DNA of 64,000 bases from Streptomyces sp. CB09001 (GCF_003369795.1 NZ_CP026730.1:6811001-6875000); one strand, 5' to 3'; counted from the stretch's first letter, positions 20,769 to 29,945 are shown. The notes: a model not told the origin generated them from the sequence alone. Made by a program: numbers and translations.

Positions 20769-22072
20769 CGAGCCGACAGGTCGACGTCCTGGTGGTGGGG
20801 GCCGGGCCCGCCGGGCTCACCGCCGCCGCCCGGCTGGCGCGGACCGGCGCACGCGTCGTGGTCCTGGAGCGCGAGCAGTCGCCCGGGGGAGTCCCCAGGC
20901 ACTGCGCGCACCGGGGCTTCGGCGACCGGCCGCACGCCCTGACCGGCCCGGCCCATGCCCGCCTCCTCGCCGACGCGGCCGCCCGTGCCGGAGCCGACCT
21001 GCGCACCGGCGTCACCGCCCTCGACTGGGCGGGCCCGCGCGCCCTCACCACCGTGGGACCCCGGGGCGCCGAAACCCTCGCCGCCCGCGCGGTGGTCCTG
21101 GCCACCGGCGCCCGCGAACGCCCCCGCGCCGCCCGCCTCGTCCCCGGCACCCGCCCCGCCGGCGTCTACACCACCGGTGAACTCCAGCAGGCGGTCCACC
21201 TGCACCGGCAGCACATCGGCACCCGCGCGGTGATCGTCGGCGCCGAGGGCGTCTCCCACGCCGCCGCCGACACCGTACGGGCCGCCGGAGCGGAGGTCCT
21301 CGCGCTGGTCACGGAGGTGCCCCGGGCCCCCGCCACCCCCGCGTGGGCCCTGCCGGCCCGCCTGCGGCACCGCACCCCCGTGCTCACCGGCACCACGGTC
21401 ACCGAACTCCTCGGCCGCGGGCGCCTGTCGGGCGTGCGAGTACGTCACCGCGACGGCCGCACCACCGTGCTGGCCTGCGACACCGTCGTGTTCACCGGCG
21501 ACTTCGTCCCCGACCACGAACTCGCCCGGCGCGGCGCGCTGGCCCTGGACCCCGGCACCCGCGGCCCCGCCGTGGACGGTGCCCTGCGCACCACACGGCC
21601 CGGCGTGTTCGCGGTCGGCAGCGTGCTGCACGCCGTCGAGAGCGCGGCCACGGCGGCCCGCGAGGGCGCGCACGCCGCGACCGCCGTAGGCGACTGGCTC
21701 ACCGCCCGCACCGGCGCGGACCCGGCGGACCCGGCTGACTCGGCGGACCCGGCGGTCTCGTACTGGCCCGGCGGCGTCCCCCTCCTGGCCGGCCCGCCCC
21801 TGCTGCGCATCGCCCCCAACCGCGTCACCCCGGACGACCGCCTCCCCTACCTCCTGCGCACGGCGGTCCCGCTGCCCCGCCCCGCCCTGTACGTCACCCA
21901 GGACGGCCGCCCCCTGCACCGCGAGCGGTTCCACCTCACCACCGCCGTCCCGCACCGCCCGCTGAAGCTGACGGCACGCTGGACGCACCGGGTCGACCCC
22001 CGGGGCGGGCCGGTCCACGTCACCGTCGCCCGACCGCACCCGGGAGGACCTGCCGGGCCGCCTCTCAGATGA
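20765..22072 (+). CDS. FAD/NAD(P)-dependent oxidoreductase (GlpB / opine oxidase alpha-subunit-like)
   Basis: A 435-residue pyridine nucleotide-disulfide-type flavoprotein. An FAD-binding motif VLVVGAGPAGLTAAARL opens the protein, ATGARE marks the second FAD motif, VIVGAEGVSHAAADT stands where the NAD-binding GxGxxG would be but is degenerate, and GVFAVGSVLHAVESAATAAREG is the C-terminal FAD contact. No CxxxxC redox disulfide is seen. Such proteins pair with the [2Fe-2S] FAD subunit as the second flavoprotein of a heteromeric dehydrogenase. No GlpC-like iron-sulfur anchor is present. The 3' end overlaps the convergent membrane protein gene by 8 bp. Confidence 0.82.
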   Translation: MTSRQVDVLVVGAGPAGLTAAARLARTGARVVVLEREQSPGGVPRHCAHRGFGDRPHALTGPAHARLLADAAARAGADLRTGVTALDWAGPRALTTVGPRGAETLAARAVVLATGARERPRAARLVPGTRPAGVYTTGELQQAVHLHRQHIGTRAVIVGAEGVSHAAADTVRAAGAEVLALVTEVPRAPATPAWALPARLRHRTPVLTGTTVTELLGRGRLSGVRVRHRDGRTTVLACDTVVFTGDFVPDHELARRGALALDPGTRGPAVDGALRTTRPGVFAVGSVLHAVESAATAAREGAHAATAVGDWLTARTGADPADPADSADPAVSYWPGGVPLLAGPPLLRIAPNRVTPDDRLPYLLRTAVPLPRPALYVTQDGRPLHRERFHLTTAVPHRPLKLTARWTHRVDPRGGPVHVTVARPHPGGPAGPPLR

Positions 22073-23045
22073 CCCGCATCCGCACCAGCGCCGCCAGTGT
22101 CAGCGCACCCGGCAGCAGTGGCAGCCACACCGTCAGCAGCCGGAACGCCACTACCACCGCCGTGGCCACGGCCGCCGGCCCGCCCGCCGCCACCAGCGCC
22201 ACGACCAGCGCCGCCTCGACCGAGCCGATGCCGCCCGGCGTGGGCACCAGCGCCACCGCGACCGTCGCCGCGAGGTACGCCACGGCCATGTGCCCGGCGG
22301 GCAGCGTCAGCCCCAGCGACCGGCCCACCAGCACCAGTGCCGAGGCCTGCAACGCCGGGAAGGCCAGCGCGCCGCCCCACAGCGCCAGCGCGCGAGCCGG
22401 CCGGGCATGCACCGACCGGGCCTCGCCCAGTGCCGTGCGCAGGAAGGAGAGCAGCGCCCCGCGCAGCCGCGGCAGCAGCGCCAGCACCACCGCCGCCACG
22501 ACCGGGACCGCGCCCGCGACCACCAGCAGCGGCCCCACGGCCCCCTCGGGCAGCAGGGCACCGAGCCGCAGTGCGCCGGGGAACGCGATCAGCAGGGCGC
22601 CCAGCACGGCGAGGCGGCCGACGCTCTCCGCCAGCAGGTAGAGCGCGAGCGCGGCCGAGGAACGGGCCAGCGGCAGCCCGCACACCGTCATGAACCGCAG
22701 GTTCACCGCGCTCGCGCCCAGGCCCGTCGGCAGCAGGTGGTTGGCCGCGCCGGCCGCGAACTGGGTGGCCAGCAGCCGCCGTCGGGGCAGCCGTTCCACG
22801 ACCGCGCCCTGCCGGGTGCAGGCGGCGGCGACCCAGGTCAGACAGGTCGCACCGGCCGCGGCCAGCAGCCAGGGCCACCGGGCCGTGGCGAGATGGCCGA
22901 AGCCGTCGGCCAGCACGGACCGGTGCCGCACCGCGACCACACCCACCAGGAGCAGCGGGAGCACACACAGGACCCTTCGCACCGGGACCCGGCGCAGAAG
23001 TGGCTTCTCGGAGACTCGCACCGCAGTCGTCACAGCACAAGACAT
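22065..23045 (-). CDS. YbhN/UPF0104-family integral membrane protein (LPG synthase TM-region-like)
   Basis: A 326-residue protein with about eight hydrophobic helices, matching the transmembrane domain of lysylphosphatidylglycerol synthases without the C-terminal transferase. Conserved family parts are QFAAGAANHLLPTGLGASAVNLRF, ALYLLAESVGRLAVL and VALVPTPGGIGSVEAALVVALV (PTPGG being the typical loop). Such free-standing proteins are thought to be lipid or polyprenol-lipid transporters. ATG 23045 lies just after GGGGG, so its ribosome site is poor; GTG 23030 is an alternative. It is divergent from the ABC exporter and overlaps the upstream flavoprotein gene by 8 bp tail to tail. Confidence 0.82.
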   Translation of the reverse strand: MSCAVTTAVRVSEKPLLRRVPVRRVLCVLPLLLVGVVAVRHRSVLADGFGHLATARWPWLLAAAGATCLTWVAAACTRQGAVVERLPRRRLLATQFAAGAANHLLPTGLGASAVNLRFMTVCGLPLARSSAALALYLLAESVGRLAVLGALLIAFPGALRLGALLPEGAVGPLLVVAGAVPVVAAVVLALLPRLRGALLSFLRTALGEARSVHARPARALALWGGALAFPALQASALVLVGRSLGLTLPAGHMAVAYLAATVAVALVPTPGGIGSVEAALVVALVAAGGPAAVATAVVVAFRLLTVWLPLLPGALTLAALVRMRVI

Positions 23046-23115
23046 TCCCCCGGGCGCGCCAACTACCGGTGGCCGACGCGCGGATTCCGGCTTACGGACC
23101 GCGGACCGTGCCGCC

Positions 23116-23146
23116 TTGACCTCAATGTTGGTCGAGGTTCTATGGT
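23116..23146 (+). promoter_or_regulatory. SoxR/MerR-type promoter and operator
   Basis: TTGACC (23116-23121) and TATGGT (23141-23146) are separated by 19 bases, the stretched spacing of MerR-family promoters. The dyad ACCTCAA-6-TCGAGGT (6 of 7 positions paired, 23119-23138) fills the spacer, as in SoxR sites. The transcript start predicted from the -10 falls on or next to ATG 23154. Confidence 0.75.
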
Positions 23147-23153
23147 CATCGGC

Positions 23154-25034
23154 ATGAGTATGGAGACCACGGCCTGGACGCAGCTGTACAGCGTCATGCA
23201 CGCCAAAGACGAGCGCCGCCCCTTCGCCCGGGCCACGCTGCGCCGCATCGGCGCGTTCGCCCGCCCGCACCGCCGCCGCATCGTCCGCTTCGTGCTGCTC
23301 GGGGTGGCGACCGCACTGCTCGCCGTCGCCACCCCCGTCCTGGCCGGAAAGGTCGTCGACGCGATCGTGTCGGACGGCGACGAGGGCACGGTCGTGCGCC
23401 TCGCCCTGCTCATCGCGCTCATCGCCGTCGCGGAGGCGGTGCTCGGCATCCTCTCCCGCAGGCTGTCGGCGACGCTCGGGGAGGGACTCATCCTCGATCT
23501 GCGGACGGCCGTGTTCGATCATGTGCAGCGCATGCCGGTCGCGTTCTTCACACGTACTCGTACGGGAGCGCTCGTCTCCCGTCTCAACAACGACGTCATC
23601 GGCGCCCAACGGGCCTTCAGCAACACCCTCTCCGGCGTGGTCAGCAACGTGGTCACCCTGCTGCTCACCCTCGCGGTCATGCTGACTCTGTCCTGGCAGA
23701 TCACCCTGCTCGCCCTGGTGCTGCTCCCGGTGTTCGTGCTCCCGGCGCGGCGGATGGGCCGCCGCATGGCCCGCATGCAGCGCGAGGCAGCCGCCCTCAA
23801 CGCCGCCATGGGCACCCGCATGACCGAGCGCTTCTCGGCCCCCGGCGCCACCCTGATCAAGCTGTTCGGCCGCCCCGAGGAGGAGTCCGCCGAGTTCGCC
23901 GACCGGGCCCGCCGCGTCGCCGACATCGGCGTGCGCACCGCCACCGCCCAGGCCGCCTTCATCACCGCACTCACCCTGGTCTCCGCACTCGCCCTGGCCC
24001 TGGTCTACGGCCTCGGCGGCTTCTTCGCCCTGCGCGGCACCCTGGACGCCGGCGCCGTCGTGGCGCTGGCCCTGCTGCTGACCCGCCTGTACGCCCCGCT
24101 CACCGCGCTCGCCGGAGCCCGCGTGGAGGTCATGAGCGCCCTCGTCAGCTTCGAGCGGGTCTTCGAGGTACTGGACCTGGCCCCGCTCATCGACGAGAAG
24201 CCCGACGCCCGCCCGGTCCCCGACGGCCCCGTCGCCGTCGAGTTCGACGACGTCCGCTTCGGCTACCCGTCCGCCGACAAGGTCTCCCTCGCCTCCCTCG
24301 AAGAGGTCGCCACCCTGGACACCCGCGGCGGCGAAGAGGTCCTGCACGGCCTCTCCTTCCGCGCGGAACCCGGGCAGACGATCGCGCTCGTCGGTTCGTC
24401 CGGCGCCGGCAAGTCCACCATCGCCCAACTGCTGCCGCGCCTGTACGACACCGACGGCGGCACCGTCCGCGTCGGCGGCGTCGACGTGCGCGAGCTGAGC
24501 GCGCGCTCGCTGCGCGACACCGTCGGCATGGTCACCCAGGACGGCCACCTCTTCCACGACACCGTCCGGGCCAACCTGCTCCTCGCCCGGCCGGGCGCCA
24601 CCGAGGGCGAGCTGTGGGAGGCGCTGCGCCGGGCCCGCCTCGCCGACCTCGTACGGTCCCTGCCGGACGGGCTCGACACCGTGGTCGGCGAGCGCGGCTA
24701 CCGGCTCTCCGGCGGCGAACGCCAGCGCATGACCATCGCCCGGCTGCTGCTGGCCCGCCAGCGCGTCGTGATCCTCGACGAGGCCACCGCCCACCTCGAC
24801 AACACCTCCGAGGCGGCCGTCCAGGAAGCCCTCACCGAAGCCCTCCAGGGCAGAACCGCCCTGGTGATCGCGCACCGGCTGTCCACGGTCCGGGCGGCCG
24901 ACCGCATCCTGGTGGTCGAGGCCGGCCGCATCGTGGAGAGCGGCACCCACGACGAACTCCTCGCGGCCGACGGCCGCTACGCCCAACTGCACCGCACCCA
25001 GTTCGAGCGCCCGGCCCTGGACAAGGCCGCCTAG
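23154..25034 (+). CDS. ABC exporter half-transporter, SoxR-regulon type
   Basis: A 626-residue fused membrane-ATPase subunit. Residues ~35-320 contain six transmembrane helices of ABC type-1 exporters; the nucleotide-binding domain follows from ~345 with Walker A GSSGAGKST, the LSGGERQRM signature, Walker B VVILDEATAHLD and the switch IAHRLSTV. An insertion just before the NBD core (SADKVSLASLEEVATLDTRGG) is unusual. It probably works as a homodimer exporting drugs or redox-active small molecules. In S. coelicolor an ABC transporter of this neighbourhood (SCO7008, from memory) belongs to the SoxR regulon, which fits the promoter seen here. ATG 23154 has no Shine-Dalgarno and lies 8 bases after the -10, so the mRNA is likely leaderless. 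The TAG stop overlaps a repeat element. Confidence 0.92.
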   Translation: MSMETTAWTQLYSVMHAKDERRPFARATLRRIGAFARPHRRRIVRFVLLGVATALLAVATPVLAGKVVDAIVSDGDEGTVVRLALLIALIAVAEAVLGILSRRLSATLGEGLILDLRTAVFDHVQRMPVAFFTRTRTGALVSRLNNDVIGAQRAFSNTLSGVVSNVVTLLLTLAVMLTLSWQITLLALVLLPVFVLPARRMGRRMARMQREAAALNAAMGTRMTERFSAPGATLIKLFGRPEEESAEFADRARRVADIGVRTATAQAAFITALTLVSALALALVYGLGGFFALRGTLDAGAVVALALLLTRLYAPLTALAGARVEVMSALVSFERVFEVLDLAPLIDEKPDARPVPDGPVAVEFDDVRFGYPSADKVSLASLEEVATLDTRGGEEVLHGLSFRAEPGQTIALVGSSGAGKSTIAQLLPRLYDTDGGTVRVGGVDVRELSARSLRDTVGMVTQDGHLFHDTVRANLLLARPGATEGELWEALRRARLADLVRSLPDGLDTVVGERGYRLSGGERQRMTIARLLLARQRVVILDEATAHLDNTSEAAVQEALTEALQGRTALVIAHRLSTVRAADRILVVEAGRIVESGTHDELLAADGRYAQLHRTQFERPALDKAA

Positions 25035-25207
25035 GGCCTGTCTGACCATTCCCGTCTGCCTCGCGGCCCCTTGCACGCACTCTCGCCGCACCGGGCGCAG
25101 AGCCAAGTACGTCCCGTCCGAGGCGCTGCGCCCGGCAGGACGGGAGCACGCACCTGACGCCGCGAGGCCGCCCTCCGGGCGACGACGGGAATGGTCAGAC
25201 AGGCCCT
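25033..25207. repeat. 175-bp near-palindromic MITE-like element
   Basis: The ends are perfect 24-bp inverted repeats (25033-25056 and 25184-25207, starting AGGGCCTGTCTGACC). The inner halves also pair over most of their length (CCTCGCGGC.. with ..GCCGCGAGG, and CCGGGCGCAG with CTGCGCCCGG), so the whole element can fold into one long hairpin. It carries no gene. Its first two bases are the last two of the ABC transporter stop codon. No clear target duplication is seen. Confidence 0.75.
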
Positions 25208-25254
25208 GGCGCGGGCGACGCGCCCGCTACGGCGCGGGCCGGGCGACGCGGCCG

Positions 25255-27036
25255 CTACGGCGGATCGGGCGGCCCGGTCCGCAGGGGCAGGTCCTGCTCG
25301 GCCCAGACGACCTTCCCGGCGGGCGTGCGGCACGAGCCCCAGCGCCGGCACAGCATGTTGATCAGCTGGAGACCGCGCCCGCTCTCGTCGCTCACGTCCG
25401 CGTGCTGGATCTGCGGCAGGTCGGGGCCGGAGTCCGAGACCTCCACGGACAGCCGCTCGTGCCGCAGCAGCCGCAGCTCGCCGGGGGCGTTCCCGTACCG
25501 CAGCGCGTTGCCGACCAGCTCGCTGACCACCAGCTCCGTGGTGTCGACCAGCTCCTGGAGGCCCCATCGCTCCAACTGCTCGCGCACCGCCGTACGGGCC
25601 TGCCCGGCGGCCTTGCCGTCCGGCGGCAGCGCTCGCACGTACACGTCGCACTCCGGACCGAGCGGCCGGGCGAACGCGGCCAGGACGATCGCGTCGTCCG
25701 ACCGGTCGCCGCCGACCCGCTCGGCCACCGCCCGGCACTCGGTGCCGTCCTCGGGCACGCCGCCGCCCACCGCCTCGCGCAGCCGCTCCAGCTGGTTGCC
25801 CAGGTCGGCCGTGCGCGACCTGATCAGCCCGTCCGTGTACAGCGTCAGCCGGCTCCGCTCGGGCACCGGCCGCTCGACCGGGTCGTACGGGATCACCCCC
25901 GCCCCCAGGGGCGCGCCCGCGGGCACCTCCAGGAACGAGACCGCGCCGTCGGGCCCGGTCAGCAGCGGCGGCGGGTGCCCGGCGCTGGCGATGCGGAAGG
26001 TGCCGCCATACGGGTCGTAGACCGCGCACAGACAGGTGGCGACCTGGTCCTCCTCCAGGTCGCGGGCGGCCAGGTCCAGCCGGGCCAGCAACCGCTCGGG
26101 CGCGATGTCCAGCGCCATCAGGGTCCGGGCCACCGTGCGCAGCCGCCCCATGGTCGCCGCTGCGGCCAGCCCGCGCCCCATCACGTCGCCCACCATCAGC
26201 GCGGTGCGGCCGCTGGGCAGCGCGACCACGTCGAACCAGTCGCCGCCCACCGCGGCCGGATCGGCGGCCGGGTCGTAGCACGAGGTCACGTCCAGGCCCG
26301 GGGTGCTCGGGCTGGACCGGGGGAGCAGCGCCCGCTGCAGGGTGACCACGTGGTCGCGCTCGCGCCCGTAGAGCCGGGCGTTGTCGATGTACACGGCGGC
26401 CTTGGAGGCCAGCTCCATGGCCAGCGCCACGTCGGTCCGGTTGAACGGCGCCCGGTGCCCGGCCCGGACGAAGTCGGCGAGCCCCAGCAGCACCCCGCGG
26501 GCGATCAGCGGCACCGCCAGGTAGGAGTGGACGCCCGCCCGGCGCATGATGTCCGACGACTCGCGGGAAGGGGCGATCACGGCGAAGTCGGCGCGCGTCA
26601 TCCGGGACACCAGCACCGGCCGTCGGGTGGTCAGACACCGTTGCCCCAGCCGGTCGGCGGTGTGCACCGACAGCTCGCCGACGGGATCGGGCGCCAGGTT
26701 CAGCCCCTCGACCTCCGACACCGCCATGGCCCTGAGCCGCGGCGCGTCGCCTCCCGGTACCCGGTCGCCCTCCTGGAACCGCAGCACCGAGTCCAGCAGG
26801 TCCACCGCGGCACCGTCGGCCAGCTCGGGCACGGTGAAGTCGGCCAGCTCCTCCGCCGTCCGCCGCACGTCGAGCGTGGTGCCGATGCTCAGGTCCGCCG
26901 CGTTCAGCCAGGCCAGACGGCGGCGCGCGCCGAGCGCCTCCGACATCGACCGCAGCGCGCCCCGTGCCGCCCGGTGCCCGCTCACGAGGGGATTCGTGGG
27001 GCGGCGCAGCCCGCCCAGCCACGCTCGTTCCCGCAC
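25255..27036 (-). CDS. GAF / SpoIIE-type PP2C phosphatase / HATPase (anti-sigma kinase-like) fusion
   Basis: A 593-residue regulator from GTG 27036 (GGAGG 9-10 bases upstream). Approximate order: GAF sensor (residues 45-200; LSVHTADRLGQRCLTTRRPVL-type core), PP2C SpoIIE phosphatase (225-440; metal-binding acids in GGDWFDVV, VGDVMGRGL and RSDDAIVLA), then a RsbW-like HATPase (470-590; N-box VVSELVGNALRYG, G1 DSGPDLP, G2 ESGRGLQLI). Proteins of this layout dephosphorylate anti-anti-sigma factors and may phosphorylate them too, controlling alternative sigma factors in Streptomyces. No partner is adjacent. It stands alone between two repeat elements. Confidence 0.88.
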   Translation of the reverse strand: MRERAWLGGLRRPTNPLVSGHRAARGALRSMSEALGARRRLAWLNAADLSIGTTLDVRRTAEELADFTVPELADGAAVDLLDSVLRFQEGDRVPGGDAPRLRAMAVSEVEGLNLAPDPVGELSVHTADRLGQRCLTTRRPVLVSRMTRADFAVIAPSRESSDIMRRAGVHSYLAVPLIARGVLLGLADFVRAGHRAPFNRTDVALAMELASKAAVYIDNARLYGRERDHVVTLQRALLPRSSPSTPGLDVTSCYDPAADPAAVGGDWFDVVALPSGRTALMVGDVMGRGLAAAATMGRLRTVARTLMALDIAPERLLARLDLAARDLEEDQVATCLCAVYDPYGGTFRIASAGHPPPLLTGPDGAVSFLEVPAGAPLGAGVIPYDPVERPVPERSRLTLYTDGLIRSRTADLGNQLERLREAVGGGVPEDGTECRAVAERVGGDRSDDAIVLAAFARPLGPECDVYVRALPPDGKAAGQARTAVREQLERWGLQELVDTTELVVSELVGNALRYGNAPGELRLLRHERLSVEVSDSGPDLPQIQHADVSDESGRGLQLINMLCRRWGSCRTPAGKVVWAEQDLPLRTGPPDPP

Positions 27037-27110
27037 GCGTCGCCTCCTCCCACGGCCTCCTGTCCCGATTCTGCCCTGCCACGGGACGACCGGCGACGGC
27101 GGACCCCCCT

Positions 27111-27240
27111 TAGGCCCTGTCGTCAAACTCCCGTCTGCTCGGCGACGCCATGCACGCGCTCTCGCGGCACCGGGCGCCGACCACGTACAACCAGTACGCC
27201 GGTCGACGTCCGGCACGCCGAGCCGGACCCCGCGACCCCG
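27111..27240. repeat. Degenerate second copy of the palindromic element
   Basis: AGGCCCTGTCGTCAAACTCC followed by CCGTCTGCTCGGCG, CACGCGCTCTCGC and GCACCGGGCGC parallels the left half of the 25033-25207 element in order and spacing. The right terminal repeat is not recognisable. It fills most of the 266-bp gap between the GAF/PP2C gene and the GH13 gene; nothing else is seen there. Confidence 0.55.
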
Positions 27241-27302
27241 GCAGGATCCATACGGCACCCCCTCGTCATCCGCACCGGCAGGGGGTGCCGCCCGGCGGCG
27301 GC

Positions 27303-28907
27303 TCAGGCGCGCAGCCACACCGCCGTGTCCGTGGGCAGCCGGCCGGCCTCGTCCAGCGGCCCGCTGACGAGCAGGACGGCGTCGTGCGCGGGCAGCTCGA
27401 CCGGCTCCGCGGACAGATTGACGACGCACACCGGGCCGCCCGCCCGCCGGAACGCGAGGACACCGTCCGGCGCGGGCAGCCAGTCCAGCGGACCGTCGCC
27501 GAACCCCTCGGTGGAACGTCGCAGGCGCAGGGCCTCGCGATACAGCGAGAGCATCGATCCCGGGTCCGCGCCCTGGCGGTCCGCCGCGTACGCCGACCAG
27601 CCCGCCGGCTGCGGCAGCCAGGGCTCGGTCTCCGAGCCGAACCCGCAGTACGGCGCGTCGGCGGCCCACGGAAGCGGCACACGGCAGCCGTCCCGGCCCG
27701 GATCGACGCCTCCGGAGCGGAAGTGCATCGGGTCCTGGATCCGATCGCGCGGAATGTCCGCCTCGGGCAGGCCGAGTTCCTCCCCCTGGTAGAGGTAGAC
27801 GGAGCCGGGCAGCGCCAGCGTCAGCAGCGCTGCGGCCCGCGCCCGCCGGGTGCCCAGGACCAGGTCGGCAGGGGTGCCGAAGGCCTTCTTCGCGAAGTCG
27901 AAACCGGTGTCCGCACGGCCGTACCGGGTCACCGTGCGGGTCACGTCGTGGTTGCACAGCACCCAGGTGGCCGGGGCGCCGACCGGGGCGTGCTCGGCCA
28001 GCGTGTCGTCGATGGTGCGGCGCAGCCGGTCCGCCTCCCAGGGGCAGGACAGGAAGTTGAAGTTGAAGGCGGTGTGCAGTTCGTCGGGCCGCAGATAGCG
28101 CGCGAAGCGCTCGGCGTCGGGCAGCCACACCTCACCGACGAAAACGCCCCCGTACGCGTCGGCGACCCGGCGCCAGGACCGGTAGATGTCGTGCAGCTCG
28201 TCCTGGTCGATGTACGGGTGCGGGTCGACGCCCTCCACGAAGTCCGCGAGCGCGGGGTCCTTCGCGAGCAGCGCGGCGGAGTCGATGCGTACGCCCGCCA
28301 CCCCGCGCTCGAACCAGAAGCGCAGCACGTCCTCGTGCTCCCGGCGCACCTCGGGGTGGTCCCAGTTGAGGTCGGGCTGCTCCGGGGTGAACAGGTGCAG
28401 GTACCACTCGCCGTCCGGGACCCGGGTCCAGGTGCGGCCGGAGAACTGGGAGGGCCAGTCGTTGGGCGGCAGCTCGCCGTCGGCCCCGCGGCCGGGGCGG
28501 AAGTGGAACCGCTCCCGCTCCGCGCTGCCCGGACCGGCCTCCAGCGCGGCCCGGAACCAGGCGTGCCGGTCGGAGACGTGGTTCGGGACGATGTCGACGA
28601 TGGTGCGGATGCCCAGCTCCCGGGCCTCGGCGATCAGCTTCTCGGCCTCGCCCAGGGTGCCGAAGGCGGGGTCGATGGTGCGGTAGTCGGCGACGTCGTA
28701 GCCGCCGTCCACGAGCGGGGAGACGTACCAGGGGGTGAACCAGACGGCGTCCACGCCGAGTTCGGCGAGGTAGGGCAGTCTCGCCCTCACGCCCGCGAGG
28801 TCACCGGTGCCGTCGCCGTCGCCGTCGGCGAAACTGCGGGGGTACACCTGGTAGATGACGGCGTCGCGCCACCAGTCTTCGGTGCGGTGCGAGTTGGGGG
28901 CTGCCAC
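27303..28907 (-). CDS. GH13 alpha-glucosidase
   Basis: A 534-residue intracellular GH13 enzyme that hydrolyses alpha-glucosidic bonds in oligosaccharides. The catalytic residues are visible: nucleophile Asp209 in GVRIDSA, acid/base Glu259 in VGEVW and transition-state Asp321 in CNHDVTR. WWRDAVIYQVYPRSFADGDGDG begins the barrel and DIVPNHVSD is conserved region I. It has no signal peptide. The start is GTG 28907, with AAAGGA about 8 bases upstream. As last gene of the binding protein-permease-permease-glucosidase operon, it should cut imported oligosaccharides to glucose. The linked GH87 gene suggests nigero-oligosaccharides, but GH13 sequence does not fix linkage specificity. Confidence 0.92.
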   Translation of the reverse strand: MAAPNSHRTEDWWRDAVIYQVYPRSFADGDGDGTGDLAGVRARLPYLAELGVDAVWFTPWYVSPLVDGGYDVADYRTIDPAFGTLGEAEKLIAEARELGIRTIVDIVPNHVSDRHAWFRAALEAGPGSAERERFHFRPGRGADGELPPNDWPSQFSGRTWTRVPDGEWYLHLFTPEQPDLNWDHPEVRREHEDVLRFWFERGVAGVRIDSAALLAKDPALADFVEGVDPHPYIDQDELHDIYRSWRRVADAYGGVFVGEVWLPDAERFARYLRPDELHTAFNFNFLSCPWEADRLRRTIDDTLAEHAPVGAPATWVLCNHDVTRTVTRYGRADTGFDFAKKAFGTPADLVLGTRRARAAALLTLALPGSVYLYQGEELGLPEADIPRDRIQDPMHFRSGGVDPGRDGCRVPLPWAADAPYCGFGSETEPWLPQPAGWSAYAADRQGADPGSMLSLYREALRLRRSTEGFGDGPLDWLPAPDGVLAFRRAGGPVCVVNLSAEPVELPAHDAVLLVSGPLDEAGRLPTDTAVWLRA

Positions 28908-28934
28908 GTGACGGTCCTTTCGGGCAGGGTGGAT

Positions 28935-28985
28935 CTTCGCCGCCGGCCCGGACAGAGCGGGGCGTCGGACAGGCCGGCGGCGAAG
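28935..28985 (-). terminator. 14-bp perfect stem-loop between the MalG-like permease and GH13 genes
   Basis: CTTCGCCGCCGGCC (28935-28948) and GGCCGGCGGCGAAG (28972-28985) pair perfectly around a 23-base loop, 28 bp upstream of the GH13 start. It may be a partial terminator or an mRNA-stability element that lowers glucosidase expression relative to the transporter. Confidence 0.6.
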
Positions 28986-29051
28986 GTTGACGGGACGAGC
29001 CGGGAGGGAGGGGAGGAAGGGCAGGCGGCAGGCGCCCCGGCCCTGGAGCCC

Positions 29052-29927
29052 TCAGCCCTTGAGCCCTCCGGCGGTGAGTCCGCTCATGATGTTGCGCTGG
29101 AAGATCAGGAAGATGACGAGCGTCGGCAGCGAGGCCATGGTGAGCGCCGCGATCAGCACGTTCATGGGAACCCCGTTCGACAGGGAGTAGATCCCGACGT
29201 TCAGGGTCTGCTTGGACGGGTCGGGCAGGGTCAGCATGGGCCAGAGGAAGTCCTTCCAGACGCCCACGATCGCGAAGATGGACACCACACCGAGGATCGG
29301 CCGCGAGATCGGCAGCACGATCGACCGGAGTGTGCGCATCGGCGAGGCACCGTCGATGGAGGCGGCGTCGAGGAGTTCCCGGGGGATCGAGTCGAAGAAT
29401 CGCTTCAGCAGGAAGATGTTGAAGGCGTTGGTCACCGAGGGCAGCCAGATCGCCCACGGTGTGTTCAGCAGGTTGCGTTCGAAGATCGGCACGTCGAGCA
29501 CCGTCAGGTACTGCGGCACCACCAGCACGGTCGCCGGGATCATCAGCGTCGCCACCATCAGACCGAGGATGGCCTTGCCGAGGACCGGCCGGAGCTTGGA
29601 CAGCGAGTAGGCCGCCGCCACGTCGAACACCAACTGGAAGGCGAGCGCGCCGAACGCGTAGAACAGGGTGTTCCCCAGCAGGCTCGCCAGGTCCATGACG
29701 TTCCAGGCCTGCGCGTAGTTGTCGGGCTGGAAGGACTCGGGGACCAGGGTCGGCGGGGTCTGCACGACCTCCTGGGTGTCCTTGAAGCCGCTGGAGACCA
29801 TCCAGTACATCGGACCGAGAAAGACCACGGTGAACAGGGCGACGACCAGGCCGAAGACCACCCAGTACAGCGCCTTGCCGCGCGGGCGGGCGAGCTGGGC
29901 CGGTGAGATGAGTGTGCGTGTGGACAT
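29052..29927 (-). CDS. Sugar ABC transporter permease, MalG type
   Basis: A 291-residue inner-membrane permease with six hydrophobic helices. The EAA-loop that docks the ATPase is LLDAASIDGASPMRTLRSIVLPISRP. The C-terminal GLTAGGLKG ending is typical of MalG-type subunits of carbohydrate uptake transporters (CUT1). ATG 29927 lies 18 bp after the MalF-type stop codon. No ATPase gene is in the operon; CUT1 systems in Streptomyces share the multitask ATPase MsiK encoded elsewhere. Confidence 0.92.
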   Translation of the reverse strand: MSTRTLISPAQLARPRGKALYWVVFGLVVALFTVVFLGPMYWMVSSGFKDTQEVVQTPPTLVPESFQPDNYAQAWNVMDLASLLGNTLFYAFGALAFQLVFDVAAAYSLSKLRPVLGKAILGLMVATLMIPATVLVVPQYLTVLDVPIFERNLLNTPWAIWLPSVTNAFNIFLLKRFFDSIPRELLDAASIDGASPMRTLRSIVLPISRPILGVVSIFAIVGVWKDFLWPMLTLPDPSKQTLNVGIYSLSNGVPMNVLIAALTMASLPTLVIFLIFQRNIMSGLTAGGLKG

Positions 29928-29945
29928 CTGTGGATTCCCCCGGCT

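Noticed and set aside
23142..23153. ATG 23142 as start of the ABC exporter
   Set aside because: That ATG is inside the -10 hexamer of the SoxR-type promoter, so it would not be on the transcript.
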